Below are positions 32,333-40,903 of a stretch of DNA of 64,000 bases, piece by piece. The position numbers and the translations under genes were made by a program. Numbering within the stretch: position 1 is the stretch's first letter; each line of letters opens with the position of its first letter. The DNA is from an uncultured Prevotella sp. GTDB lineage: Bacteria > Bacteroidota > Bacteroidia > Bacteroidales > Bacteroidaceae. The notes below the pieces were generated by a model. That model saw only the letters and a program-made list of their open reading frames with translations. It made no database searches and had not been told where the DNA came from. The stretch is taken from the NCBI GenBank assembly GCA_937922435.1, contig CAKZVT010000019.1, positions 1-64,000 of the forward strand, written 5' to 3'.

Positions 32333-33526
32333 CTATTGCCTCTGCTTGTTTCTCGACGATATGTACTCTACGCTTGAGTTTATTATGAGCGTGATGAAGA
32401 AGAGTACTACGCCCAGCAGGAAGAGCGACTGGTAGTGAGGTCCGCCGGCAGGGGCTTCGCCCAGTTCGGCGGCTATTGTCGCCGGGATGGTGCGCAGGGG
32501 GTCGGTTATCGACAGCGGGATTACCGCCGCGTTGCCCGTCACCATCAATACGGCCATCGTCTCGCCGAAAGCGCGGCCTATGCCGAGCACTACGGCCGAC
32601 GTGATGCCTGATACGGAGTAGGGCATAACGACCTTGTATATGGTCTGCCACCTTGTCGCCCCAAGCGCAAGGCTCGCCTCTCGCTGCGAGCGCGGACAGT
32701 TCATCATCGCGTCCTGGCTCACCGTTATGATGGTGGGCAGCGCCATGATGGCAAGCACCAGTGCGCCGGCCAGGCCGCTTTCGCCGACAGGCAGGCCGAA
32801 GACATCCTGTAGCAGGGGCACTATGACGATAAGTCCGAAGAAGCCGTAAACCACCGAAGGTATGCCGTTAAGCAGCTCGATGACTGGCTTCAGCACCTTG
32901 CGCATGCGCTCCGAAGCCACCTCGGACATATAGATTGACACGGCAAGGCCGAACGGCAAGGCGAACAATATGGCGAACACTGTAACCCATACTGTGCCGA
33001 GGATTAGCGGTACGAAGCCGAACTGCGGTGCCGGCGTTGCCGTTGGGAACCATTCTTTGCCCGTAAACACTTCGCTTACGGAGATTTCATGGTCGTCGAG
33101 GATTTTGCCTTTGAAGTCTTTTTCAACGAAGGTTGACGGCACGAAGGCTATGATGCCGCGGTTGGCGCTGACCAAAGAGTCGATGCAGACGGCGGCGCGT
33201 TCATAGTTTTCTCCGAGTTGCGACGGAGAGAGCAGTTTCGGCAGGTCGTCGAAGCGCATCAGCGTGATTGCCTCGTCGTGTCCGCCTACTTGTTTCCAGT
33301 TGGTGATGTCTTCGTCGAATATGTCCTTTATTTGTTTCGCGTCAAGCTCGTTGACAGGGTTGTCCTTGTTCACAAGCAGCGTGTAACCGTCTTCAATTGT
33401 CTTCTGCGAGAACAAGCCAAAGCCCTCCGAGAACAGGAACAGCACTATAAGCAGTATTATGAAGCTGCTAAGGAAGCCGCTGCACGTTATCACTCCTGTG
33501 ACAATCTTTTCCAGAAACCTTTTCAT
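32333..33526 (-). CDS. pstC: Phosphate ABC transporter permease PstC with PstS-like periplasmic insert
   Basis: The core is a normal PstC permease (EAA loop MMNCPRSQREASLALGATR; GIPSVVYGFFGLIV). The protein is 397 residues instead of about 300 because a segment of about 125 residues (about 46-170) sits between the first and second helices. This insert begins LLVNKDNPVNELDAKQIKDI and continues with TNWKQVGG, matching NPSNPVTHLTREQLEAIF and TNWKQV of the PstS encoded next door. It therefore looks like part of a phosphate-binding-protein lobe carried by the permease. The gene heads pstCAB-phoU and has its own Pho-box promoter. Confidence 0.93.
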   Translation of the reverse strand: MKRFLEKIVTGVITCSGFLSSFIILLIVLFLFSEGFGLFSQKTIEDGYTLLVNKDNPVNELDAKQIKDIFDEDITNWKQVGGHDEAITLMRFDDLPKLLSPSQLGENYERAAVCIDSLVSANRGIIAFVPSTFVEKDFKGKILDDHEISVSEVFTGKEWFPTATPAPQFGFVPLILGTVWVTVFAILFALPFGLAVSIYMSEVASERMRKVLKPVIELLNGIPSVVYGFFGLIVIVPLLQDVFGLPVGESGLAGALVLAIMALPTIITVSQDAMMNCPRSQREASLALGATRWQTIYKVVMPYSVSGITSAVVLGIGRAFGETMAVLMVTGNAAVIPLSITDPLRTIPATIAAELGEAPAGGPHYQSLFLLGVVLFFITLIINSSVEYISSRNKQRQ

Positions 33527-33563
33527 AATCCTAATTAGTACGTTGTATTACTGGTTTGCGCTG

Positions 33564-33620
33564 CAAAATTAAGGCTGCCGCTTGACGAACGTGTGACACG
33601 GGCGTTACAATGGTGTTACA
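33564..33620 (-). promoter_or_regulatory. Pho box and promoter of pstCAB-phoU
   Basis: On the minus strand TGTAACA (33620-33614), TGTAACG (33609-33603), TGTCACA (33598-33592) and CGTCAAG (33587-33581) follow at exact 11-bp steps with 4-bp spacers, as in Pho boxes. The -7 box TAATTTTG (33571-33564) lies 9 bp after the array, and no -33 TTTG is present, so the array replaces it, as expected for PhoB activation. Confidence 0.75.
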
Positions 33621-33639
33621 TGCAGCCGGGCCGACGCCG

Positions 33640-33679
33640 GGCAACAGTTTTGTAACACGTGTGCAACAGTTTTGAAAAC
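33640..33679 (+). promoter_or_regulatory. Pho box of pstS
   Basis: On the plus strand GGCAACA (33640), TGTAACA (33651), TGCAACA (33662) and TGAAAAC (33673) follow with an exact 11-bp period. A weak -7 box may be TACTTCGC (33690-33697), 10 bp after the array, the same geometry as on the pstC side. Confidence 0.7.
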
Positions 33680-33748
33680 GATAATGTGTTACTTCGCGCC
33701 GTGAAAAGTATCAAGCTGATTATGGCAAACCATTTAATAAGATATTAC

Positions 33749-34585
33749 ATGCACTTTCAAAGGATTACAACAATGGCGCTTCTGCTGGCGGCAGCCGTTT
33801 GCGCTACGGCACAGAAGATAAAAGGCAGCGATACCGTGCTGCCTGTAACCCAAGAGGCGGCTGAAGCCTATATGGCAAAAAATCCGTCGGTGCGCGTCAC
33901 CGTGACGGGCGGAGGCTCGGGCGTGGGCATATCCGCGCTCGTTGACGGTACGACGGACATAGCCATGTCGTCGCGCTCAATCAAGTTCAACGAGCGTGTG
34001 AAGCTAAGCAAGAGCGGCAAGCAGCTGCGCGAGGCCGTTGTAGCATACGATGCGCTGGCTGTCATAGTCAACCCCTCGAACCCCGTAACCCACCTTACCC
34101 GGGAGCAGCTTGAGGCGATATTCCGCGGCAAGGTGACGAACTGGAAGCAGGTAAAGGACCATTATACGGGCAAGTACGGCCCTGACATGAAAATCATAGT
34201 GTACTCGCGCGAGACGTCGTCAGGTACATACGAGTTCTTTAAGACGAGCGTGCTGCACGAGAAAAACTATATGGCAGGCGTGCTCTCAATGCCTGCGACG
34301 GGCGCGGTAATCCAGTCGGTAAGCCAGACCAAGGGCGCAATCGGCTACGTCGGCATGGCCTATGTAAATAAAAACGTCAAGGCCGTAAAGGTTTCTTACG
34401 ACGGCAAGCACTTCGTTTATCCAAACATGGACATGGGCCGCCGCCACATTTACCCCATCATCCGTGAGCTGTATTATTACTACACGGCAGACAAGGCCAA
34501 GGTAGTAGAGCCTTTCATCGACTTCCTCCTGTCGCCCGAAGGCCAGCAGATTGTGATGAAGAGCGGCTACGTGCCTGCAAAATAG
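33749..34585 (+). CDS. pstS: Phosphate-binding periplasmic protein PstS
   Basis: The 278-residue binding protein captures phosphate for PstCAB. After the signal peptide (TTMALLLAAAVCATAQ) it shows the family blocks KIKGSDTVLPVTQEAAEAYM, VTVTGGGSGVGISALVDGTT, SRSIK, NPSNPVTHLTREQLEAIF, TNWKQV and SRETSSGTYEFF. I chose the ATG at 33749; an in-frame ATG at 33722 is also downstream of the predicted start of transcription. The gene is divergent from pstC, whereas most genomes place pstS first in the same operon. Confidence 0.93.
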   Translation: MHFQRITTMALLLAAAVCATAQKIKGSDTVLPVTQEAAEAYMAKNPSVRVTVTGGGSGVGISALVDGTTDIAMSSRSIKFNERVKLSKSGKQLREAVVAYDALAVIVNPSNPVTHLTREQLEAIFRGKVTNWKQVKDHYTGKYGPDMKIIVYSRETSSGTYEFFKTSVLHEKNYMAGVLSMPATGAVIQSVSQTKGAIGYVGMAYVNKNVKAVKVSYDGKHFVYPNMDMGRRHIYPIIRELYYYYTADKAKVVEPFIDFLLSPEGQQIVMKSGYVPAK

Positions 34586-34645
34586 CGCAAGATTGCTTTC
34601 CCGATGATAACGCATTGACTGCCAATAGTTTATACGCAGCCATGC

Positions 34646-34727
34646 AAAAGGCCGTGTTTTACAGCGTAAAACACGGCCTTTTAACGTGCAATATGCGGCC
34701 TTTCGCAAGGCAAAAGACGGCTATTTG
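34646..34727. repeat. Intergenic double-hairpin repeat, copy at 34.7 kb
   Basis: Hairpin 1 is perfect over 17 bp (34646-34662 with 34666-34682, loop AGC; AAAAGGCCGTGTTTTAC). Hairpin 2 (34689-34706 with 34710-34727, loop AAG) matches at 12 of 18 positions and contains GCGGCCTTTCGC. It lies between the convergent pstS and rubrerythrin genes, before the latter's terminator. Confidence 0.85.
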
Positions 34728-34741
34728 TTTTTTGATATATA

Positions 34742-34777
34742 AAAAGAAGGCGGCGTGACACAATGTCACGCCGCCTT
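34742..34777 (-). terminator. Rubrerythrin terminator
   Basis: AAGGCGGCGTGACA (34747-34760) and TGTCACGCCGCCTT (34764-34777) pair over 14 bp with a 3-base loop; on the minus strand CTTTTTATAT follows. Confidence 0.85.
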
Positions 34778-34816
34778 GATGTGTGCTTTGCGAATTGTCG
34801 CCGTTGCTTTTACTGA

Positions 34817-35356
34817 TTAATAGTTCTCTGCCTTAATCTGGAAGAAGCTCTGCGGATGGTTGCAAACGGGGCAGATTTTCGGAGCTTTCTTTCCGATGAC
34901 GATGTGGCCGCAGTTAGCGCATTGCCAGATGCAGTCACCGTCCTTTGAGAACACCTTTTCCTCCTTCACGTTGCCGAGGAGCTTGCGGTAACGCTCTTCG
35001 TGAGCCTTCTCGATAGCGCCTACCATGCGGAATTTGGCTGCGATTTCCTTAAAGCCTTCCTCGTCTGCTTCCTTAGCCATGCGGTCGTACATGTCAGTCC
35101 ACTCGTAGTTTTCGCCGGCTGCGGCAGCCTCGAGGTTGCTTGCGGTGTCCTTGATGTCGCCGCCCTCAAGATACTTGAACCACAGTTTTGCGTGCTCTTT
35201 CTCGTTGCGTGCAGTCTCTTCGAAGATGTCTGCTATCTGCTCGTAGCCCTCTTTCCTTGCCTTTGAAGCAAAGTAGGTGTACTTGTTGCGTGCCTGTGAC
35301 TCGCCTGCAAATGCTTCTTGCAGGTTCTTTTCTGTCTTTGTTCCTTTAAGTTCCAT
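34817..35356 (-). CDS. rbr: Rubrerythrin
   Basis: Rubrerythrin reduces hydrogen peroxide in anaerobes using a di-iron site and a rubredoxin-type iron. The 179 residues have the four-helix ferritin-like part (EAFAGESQARNKYTYFASKA, ARNEKEHAKLWF, GAIEKAHEERYRKLL carrying the E and ExxH ligands) and a C-terminal rubredoxin centre (CANCG and CPVCNHP). This fits an anaerobic host. It has its own promoter and terminator. Confidence 0.97.
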   Translation of the reverse strand: MELKGTKTEKNLQEAFAGESQARNKYTYFASKARKEGYEQIADIFEETARNEKEHAKLWFKYLEGGDIKDTASNLEAAAAGENYEWTDMYDRMAKEADEEGFKEIAAKFRMVGAIEKAHEERYRKLLGNVKEEKVFSKDGDCIWQCANCGHIVIGKKAPKICPVCNHPQSFFQIKAENY

Positions 35357-35411
35357 AATGTTATAACTTTAAATTTGATTGTTTTAATCCTTTTGATTGC
35401 TAAACTATCTG

Positions 35412-35443
35412 CAAAGATAAGTAATAAATTGAACGGGTGCAAG
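35412..35443 (-). promoter_or_regulatory. Rubrerythrin promoter
   Basis: Minus strand: CTTG (35443-35440), 20-base spacer, TATCTTTG (35419-35412). The leader is about 50 nt. Confidence 0.65.
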
Positions 35444-35461
35444 TTAATTGTGCTTTTTTAA

Positions 35462-36526
35462 TTAAATAGTAATCTCGCCGCAGATGGGGCGGCTCATGAA
35501 GTTTCTTACTATCTTGTTGTCGGTGTAGTTGCCTTGCAGGCACATCAGTTTGGTTACTGCACATTCCACAGTACTGTCATGTCCGCTGATTACGCCTGTG
35601 GTTTTGAGGCGGTAGCCGGTGTCGTAGCGGTTCATCTCGACAGTTCCGGCGAGACATTGGCTGATGTTGACTATTGTCACTCCGCGGCGGCTGGCTTGCT
35701 GTAATATCCGTGTAAGCCATGTTTTCTTAGGTGCGTTGCCGCTGCCGAAGCTGCGCATTACGATGGAACGCAGTTCTGGGGCGTCGAGCACGTGCCGTAT
35801 GATGTTTTCCTGCAAACCTGGAAACAATGAGAAAACCACTACATTGGGGTCGATTGCAGTATGCGGAATCATCGGTTTGCTGAAGTCGGGCTTAAGTATG
35901 TATTCCTCGTGGTACACTATGTTTACGCCTGCTTCGGCAAGATGGGGAAAGTTGAACGACTCGAAGGCGTTGAAGCCGTCGGCGTTGGTTTTTGTCGCAC
36001 GGTTGCCTCTAAGCAGTTTTCCGCTAAAGTATATGCATACCTCGGGCACAATAGCCGTACCGTCGTCATGTACAGCTGATGCTATTTCAATGCTGGTAAT
36101 GAGATTTTCCTTGCCGTCGGTGCGCAGCTGGTTGATTGGCAGTTGGCTGCCAGTGAGTATTACGGGCTTTGTAAGGTTCTCAAGCATGAACGACAGGGCC
36201 GACGCCGTATAAGCCATGGTGTCAGTGCCGTGCAGTATGACGAAACCGTCATACATGTCATATCTTTCTGATATAATCCTTACCAATTGCGACCACAGTC
36301 TTGGCGACATGTCGCTTGAGTCGATGGGTTGCGTAAACTGGTAAGTCTCGATGCCCGTCTTCAGCATGTTGAACTCGGGCATGCAACTTACCAGGTGGTT
36401 CATGTCGAGAGGCTCGAGAACTCCTGTCGAGGGGTTTTTACCCATGCCTATGGTTCCGCCGGTATAAATCAACAGGACACGGTTTGTTTTATGCACGACA
36501 GATGTTGAATTGACGAAAGTGGGCAT
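35462..36526 (-). CDS. ansA: L-asparaginase, type I
   Basis: The enzyme hydrolyses asparagine to aspartate and ammonia. The 354 residues carry both active-site triads: LLIYTGGTIGMG near the N-terminus with the nucleophile Thr, and GFVILHGTDTMAYTASAL. No signal peptide is seen, so it is the cytoplasmic type I form. It is transcribed alone from a strong promoter that is back to back with uxaC. Confidence 0.93.
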   Translation of the reverse strand: MPTFVNSTSVVHKTNRVLLIYTGGTIGMGKNPSTGVLEPLDMNHLVSCMPEFNMLKTGIETYQFTQPIDSSDMSPRLWSQLVRIISERYDMYDGFVILHGTDTMAYTASALSFMLENLTKPVILTGSQLPINQLRTDGKENLITSIEIASAVHDDGTAIVPEVCIYFSGKLLRGNRATKTNADGFNAFESFNFPHLAEAGVNIVYHEEYILKPDFSKPMIPHTAIDPNVVVFSLFPGLQENIIRHVLDAPELRSIVMRSFGSGNAPKKTWLTRILQQASRRGVTIVNISQCLAGTVEMNRYDTGYRLKTTGVISGHDSTVECAVTKLMCLQGNYTDNKIVRNFMSRPICGEITI

Positions 36527-36548
36527 AGTTTATGTATTTTATTTTGTG

Positions 36549-36579
36549 CAAATATAGCTTAATTTAATCTGAAATCAAA
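36549..36579 (-). promoter_or_regulatory. Asparaginase promoter
   Basis: Minus strand: TTTG (36579-36576), 19-base spacer, TATATTTG (36556-36549), an exact consensus match. The uxaC -7 box TATATTTG (36590-36597, plus strand) lies 11 bases beyond the -33 element, so the two promoters are back to back. Confidence 0.75.
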
Positions 36580-36654
36580 AAAAATGCCGTATATTTGCAT
36601 AAATAAAAAGAATGAACTACAATTTGTTATTAACTATTTTAAGAAAACAAAGAC

Positions 36655-38058
36655 ATGAAAAAATTTATGGATGAAAACTTCCTGCTGGAAACTGCTACTG
36701 CACAGGATTTATTTCATAATCATGCGGCGAAAATGCCTATCATCGATTACCATTGTCATCTTATACCAGAAATGGTGGCTAACGACCACAAGTTCAAGAG
36801 CATTACGGAGCTTTGGCTTGGCGGAGACCATTACAAATGGCGTGCTATGCGCACCAATGGAGTTGACGAGAAGTATTGCACCGGCACAGAAACAAGCGAC
36901 TGGGAGAAGTTTGAAAAATGGGCGGAGACTGTGCCATACACGTTCCGCAACCCGCTTTATCATTGGACGCACCTTGAATTGAAGACCGCTTTTGGCATAG
37001 ACAAGCTGTTAAGTCCCCAAACGGCACGTGAGATATACGACGAGTGTAACGAGAAGTTGCAGCAACCAGGATATACAGCACGCGGATTCATGCGCCGATA
37101 TAATGTGGAATGTGTTTGTACAACCGATGACCCGATAGACGACTTGCGCTACCACAAGCAGACACGTGAGAGCGGCTTTGAAATCAAGATGATACCGGCA
37201 TGGCGTCCCGACAAGGCCATGGCTGTGGACAATGCGAAGAACTTTGCAGAGTATGTCAACAAACTCGGCGAAGTGGCTGGCGTTACTATTTCAAAGTTCC
37301 AGGACTTGGTTGATGCGTTGCAGAAGCGTCACGACTTTTTCAACGAAAACGGTTGCCGTCTGTCAGACCACGGAATAGAGGAGTTTTATGACGAGTCGTA
37401 CACAGACAGCCAGATTGAGACAATATTTGAAAAGGCGATGCGTGGGCAAGATTTGTCGCAACTTGAAATACGCCAGTTCAAGCATTGCATGCTGACCGTG
37501 TTTGCGGAAATGGACTATGACAGCGACTGGACGCAGCAGTATCATTACGGCGCGATACGCGACAACAACAGCCTGATGTTCAAGAAACTTGGCCCCGATA
37601 CGGGCTTTGATTCTATCGGCGAGTTCAATACAGCTAAGGCAATGAGCCACTTCCTCGACCATCTGAATGCGGAAGGCAAGCTCACGCGTACCATATTATA
37701 TACTTTGAATCCGTGCGCCAATGAGGTTATCGCTACGATGCTGGGCAACTTCCAGGATGGCTCTTGTCCCGGTAAAATCCAGTTTGGTAGCGGCTGGTGG
37801 TTCAACGACCAGCTTGACGGCATGACGAGGCAGATGAACGCGTTGTCTGTTCTTGGACTGTTGAGCCGCTTTGTCGGAATGTTGACCGACAGCCGTTCGT
37901 TCTTGTCGTATCCGCGTCATGAGTATTTCCGCCGTTTGCTCTGCAACTTGTTGGGCAACGACGTCGAGAAAGGTCTTTTGCCGGATGACAAGGAAGCGTT
38001 GTACAGGATGGTTGAAGACATCAGTTATTACAACGCAAAGAACTATTTTAAGTTCTAA
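36655..38058 (+). CDS. uxaC: Glucuronate isomerase
   Basis: UxaC converts D-glucuronate to fructuronate and galacturonate to tagaturonate, the first step of hexuronate use. The 467 residues fit the family: the amidohydrolase-like HxH in PIIDYHCHLIPEM (about residue 35), TDDPIDDLRYH, and the late GSGWWFNDQLDGMTRQMNAL and FLSYPRHEYFRRLLC blocks. Other hexuronate genes (uxuA, uxuB, transporter) are not in the window, so the gene is isolated from its pathway. Confidence 0.96.
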   Translation: MKKFMDENFLLETATAQDLFHNHAAKMPIIDYHCHLIPEMVANDHKFKSITELWLGGDHYKWRAMRTNGVDEKYCTGTETSDWEKFEKWAETVPYTFRNPLYHWTHLELKTAFGIDKLLSPQTAREIYDECNEKLQQPGYTARGFMRRYNVECVCTTDDPIDDLRYHKQTRESGFEIKMIPAWRPDKAMAVDNAKNFAEYVNKLGEVAGVTISKFQDLVDALQKRHDFFNENGCRLSDHGIEEFYDESYTDSQIETIFEKAMRGQDLSQLEIRQFKHCMLTVFAEMDYDSDWTQQYHYGAIRDNNSLMFKKLGPDTGFDSIGEFNTAKAMSHFLDHLNAEGKLTRTILYTLNPCANEVIATMLGNFQDGSCPGKIQFGSGWWFNDQLDGMTRQMNALSVLGLLSRFVGMLTDSRSFLSYPRHEYFRRLLCNLLGNDVEKGLLPDDKEALYRMVEDISYYNAKNYFKF

Positions 38059-38075
38059 TTCTAAAGATATTTGTT

Positions 38076-38119
38076 GGCCTCTCTTGCCGTTTGTGATTTG
38101 GCAGGAGGGGCTTTTTTTA
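38076..38119 (+). terminator. uxaC terminator
   Basis: GGCCTCTCTTGCC and GGCAGGAGGGGC pair with two mismatches, followed by seven T. Confidence 0.75.
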
Positions 38120-38137
38120 TGTATTAATACTGAAATA

Positions 38138-38169
38138 TTTGTAATATTCGGAAAATAGAAGTATTTTTG
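38138..38169 (+). promoter_or_regulatory. Promoter of the export lipoprotein gene
   Basis: TTTG (38138-38141), 20-base spacer, TATTTTTG (38162-38169): a full consensus match. It may drive the whole row from the export gene through glmS. Confidence 0.75.
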
Positions 38170-38204
38170 CAAAGTTTTACGATTTCATCACAACACTTGA
38201 ATTT

Positions 38205-39002
38205 ATGAAGAAAATACTAAACTTGGTATTATCCGTTGCGCTTGGCCTGTTTGTGGCAGGTTGTGGCAGCAGTAAACACATTGCTTATTTCCAAAACTCG
38301 GACACTGTTGACACTAAGGCGTCGAAGGGACTATTTGATGCAAGGATAATGCCTAAAGACTTATTGACGATAACGGTCAGCACCACAGACCCCAAGGTGG
38401 CAATGCCGTTTAACTTGTCGGTTTCAAAAACGCTTAATGCCACTGGTACCTTGTATACAGGTGCAGGGTCGTTGCAAACGTACCTCGTAGACAATGGCGG
38501 GTTTATTAATTTCCCTGTTGTCGGACAGTTAAAAGTAGGAGGCATGACCAAGAGGGAGTGTGAGAGTTACATCCGTGAGAAAATCCTTCCTTATATGTCT
38601 AAGACGGAAAACCCGATAGTAACTGTCAAGATGGCAAGTTTCAAGGTGGCAATAGGAGGCGAGGTGAAATCGCCTGGTGTATATACGGTTGACCAAGAGA
38701 AAATCAGCGTGATAGAGGCTTTGGCAAGGGCTGGAGACTTGACCATATATGGCAGGCGAGAGAATGTCCTTTTGATTCGTGAAGATTCAACAGGCCAGAA
38801 AACTTTTCATCGCCTTAATCTTAATGATGCAAACCTTATAAATTCTCCTTATTATTATTTGCAACAGAATGATTATGTTTATGTAGAGCCGAATAAAGTA
38901 CAAGCACAGAATTCAGCTATTGGTTCGAGCGTGACAATTTGGTTTTCCGTATTAAGTGTGGTTACTTCTGTCGCATCTTTGGTTGTTAATGTCTTAAAGT
39001 AA
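38205..39002 (+). CDS. Polysaccharide export outer membrane lipoprotein (Wza-like)
   Basis: This 265-residue lipoprotein (lipobox VAGC, Cys about 20) has a Poly_export domain (DLLTITVSTTDP, GFINFPVVGQLKVGGMTKRE) and a SLBB domain (KVAIGGEVKSPGVYTVDQEK, VIEALARAGDLTIYGRRENV), then a C-terminal hydrophobic helix (about 245-262) that in Wza-type proteins lines the outer membrane pore. A tyrosine kinase/copolymerase partner normally sits beside it; none is present, and glmS follows 13 nt later. It could serve a polymer locus elsewhere. Confidence 0.9.
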   Translation: MKKILNLVLSVALGLFVAGCGSSKHIAYFQNSDTVDTKASKGLFDARIMPKDLLTITVSTTDPKVAMPFNLSVSKTLNATGTLYTGAGSLQTYLVDNGGFINFPVVGQLKVGGMTKRECESYIREKILPYMSKTENPIVTVKMASFKVAIGGEVKSPGVYTVDQEKISVIEALARAGDLTIYGRRENVLLIREDSTGQKTFHRLNLNDANLINSPYYYLQQNDYVYVEPNKVQAQNSAIGSSVTIWFSVLSVVTSVASLVVNVLK

Positions 39003-39015
39003 GTATAATCTGTTT

Positions 39016-40860
39016 ATGTGTGGCATTGTAGGCTATATCGGATGTCGTGATGCGTATCCTATCCTAATAAAAGGTCTTGGAAGGCTTGAATATCGGGGAT
39101 ATGATAGTGCTGGTGTCGCTTTGCTGAACGAGGACGGAGGTCTGAGTGTATATAAGACAAAAGGCAAAGTGACCGATTTGGATGCATACTGTCACGGTAA
39201 GGATATTTCAGGAACAGTAGGTATAGCACATACACGTTGGGCCACGCATGGAGAACCTTCTGCGGTAAATGCACATCCGCATTATTCGGAATCGAAAAAT
39301 CTAGCAATCATCCATAATGGTATAATTGAGAATTATGCGGATTTGAAGAAAAAGTTGCAAGCCAAAGGATTGACGTTCCGTTCTGATACGGATACCGAGG
39401 TGCTGGTGCAGCTTATTGAATATGTGCAAACACGTAAAGGACTGGATTTGCTTACATCCGTACAGCTGGCTTTGCATGAGGTCATTGGGGCTTATGCTGT
39501 TGCATTGCTTGATAAAAGGGAACCAAGCCAGGTTATTGCAGCCTGTAGGCAAAGCCCGTTGGTAATAGGTGTAGGCCAGGGTGATTTTTTTTTGGCGTCA
39601 GACGCAAGTCCGATAATAGAGTATACGGATAAGGTTGTTTATCTTGATGATGGCAGTATAGCTGTTATGAAAAGAGGTGAAGACCTCAAGGTCGTAAATG
39701 TATTGAATCGTGAACTTTATCCGAAGATTCAGACAGTTGACTTGGATTTGGGGCAGATTGAAAAAGGTGGTTATCCTCATTTCATGCTAAAGGAAATATT
39801 CGAGCAACCGGAATGTCTAACCAACTGTATGCGTGGCCGTATTAATGTTGAGGCGACTAACGTTACTTTAAGTGCTGTCATTGATTATAACAAGCATTTG
39901 CTTTCTGCAAAGAGGATAATAATCGTCGGGTGTGGAACTTCGTGGCATGCAGGCTTGATAGGTAAGCAAATGATTGAAAGTTTTTGCCGCATACCAGTAG
40001 AAGTTGAATATGCAAGCGAGTTTAGATACCGTAACCCTGTAATAACACCGGAAGACGTTGTAATTGCCTTGTCGCAGAGTGGTGAAACTGCCGACACTTT
40101 GGCGGCCGTGAAGCTTGCAAAAAAGAGTGGGGCTTTTATTTATGGAATTTGTAATGTAATAGGTTCAAGCATACCGCGTGCTACAGATACTGGTTCATAT
40201 ATACACGTTGGCCCGGAAATAGGTGTAGCTTCTACCAAGGCGTTTACGGGTCAGGTTGCTGTATTGACCATGTTGGCACTGTCATTGGCAAAGACCAAAG
40301 GTACAATTGATGAAGATGCATATTTGGAAATAGTAAAGGAGCTAAGCCTGATCCCAAAGAAAATGGAAGAAACATTGGCTCTTAATGACCGTATTGCTTC
40401 TTTGAGCCGCATTTTTACTTATGCGAAGAATTTTTTATATCTTGGTCGTGGGTATAATTATCCTGTAGCTTTGGAAGGGGCGTTGAAGTTGAAAGAAATA
40501 AGCTATATACATGCTGAAGGATATCCTGCGGCAGAAATGAAGCACGGACCTATTGCCTTGATTGATTCAGATATGCCTGTAGTTGTCATAGCTACTCGTA
40601 ATTCCATGTACGAGAAGGTTTTGAGCAATATACAAGAGATAAAAGCGCGTAAAGGTAAAGTTATAGCGCTGGTTACAAAAGGTGATGATGTTATAAGCAG
40701 CATTGTGGATGAGGTTATAGAGTTGCCAGATACAAGAGAGTGTCTCGAACCATTGTTGGCTACTATCCCCTTGCAGTTGCTGGCTTATCATATTGCAGTT
40801 TGTAAAGGTAAGGATGTCGACCAGCCAAGGAATTTGGCAAAGTCTGTAACAGTGGAATAA
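39016..40860 (+). CDS. glmS: Glutamine-fructose-6-phosphate aminotransferase
   Basis: GlmS makes glucosamine-6-phosphate from fructose-6-phosphate and glutamine, the entry to cell-wall and LPS amino sugars. The 614 residues have the class II amidotransferase nucleophile Cys2 (MCGIVGYIG), RLEYRGYDSAGVA, HTRWATHG, and two SIS domains (GCGTSWHAGL; ALSQSGETADT), ending in the typical PRNLAKSVTVE. I see no glmS ribozyme in the 13-base gap before it. It precedes the purF-like gene by 43 nt. Confidence 0.97.
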   Translation: MCGIVGYIGCRDAYPILIKGLGRLEYRGYDSAGVALLNEDGGLSVYKTKGKVTDLDAYCHGKDISGTVGIAHTRWATHGEPSAVNAHPHYSESKNLAIIHNGIIENYADLKKKLQAKGLTFRSDTDTEVLVQLIEYVQTRKGLDLLTSVQLALHEVIGAYAVALLDKREPSQVIAACRQSPLVIGVGQGDFFLASDASPIIEYTDKVVYLDDGSIAVMKRGEDLKVVNVLNRELYPKIQTVDLDLGQIEKGGYPHFMLKEIFEQPECLTNCMRGRINVEATNVTLSAVIDYNKHLLSAKRIIIVGCGTSWHAGLIGKQMIESFCRIPVEVEYASEFRYRNPVITPEDVVIALSQSGETADTLAAVKLAKKSGAFIYGICNVIGSSIPRATDTGSYIHVGPEIGVASTKAFTGQVAVLTMLALSLAKTKGTIDEDAYLEIVKELSLIPKKMEETLALNDRIASLSRIFTYAKNFLYLGRGYNYPVALEGALKLKEISYIHAEGYPAAEMKHGPIALIDSDMPVVVIATRNSMYEKVLSNIQEIKARKGKVIALVTKGDDVISSIVDEVIELPDTRECLEPLLATIPLQLLAYHIAVCKGKDVDQPRNLAKSVTVE

Positions 40861-40903
40861 CTTTTGGAATATAAAATGTTGATTTAAACCGTTATTGATA
40901 TAA

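Noticed and set aside
17910..34727. Double-hairpin repeats as ordinary terminators only
   Set aside because: Copies also lie between divergent genes (10.3 and 49.1 kb) and have a fixed two-hairpin layout; terminators in the window look different.
39003..39015. glmS ribozyme before glmS
   Set aside because: Only 13 bases separate the two genes, too short for the ribozyme.
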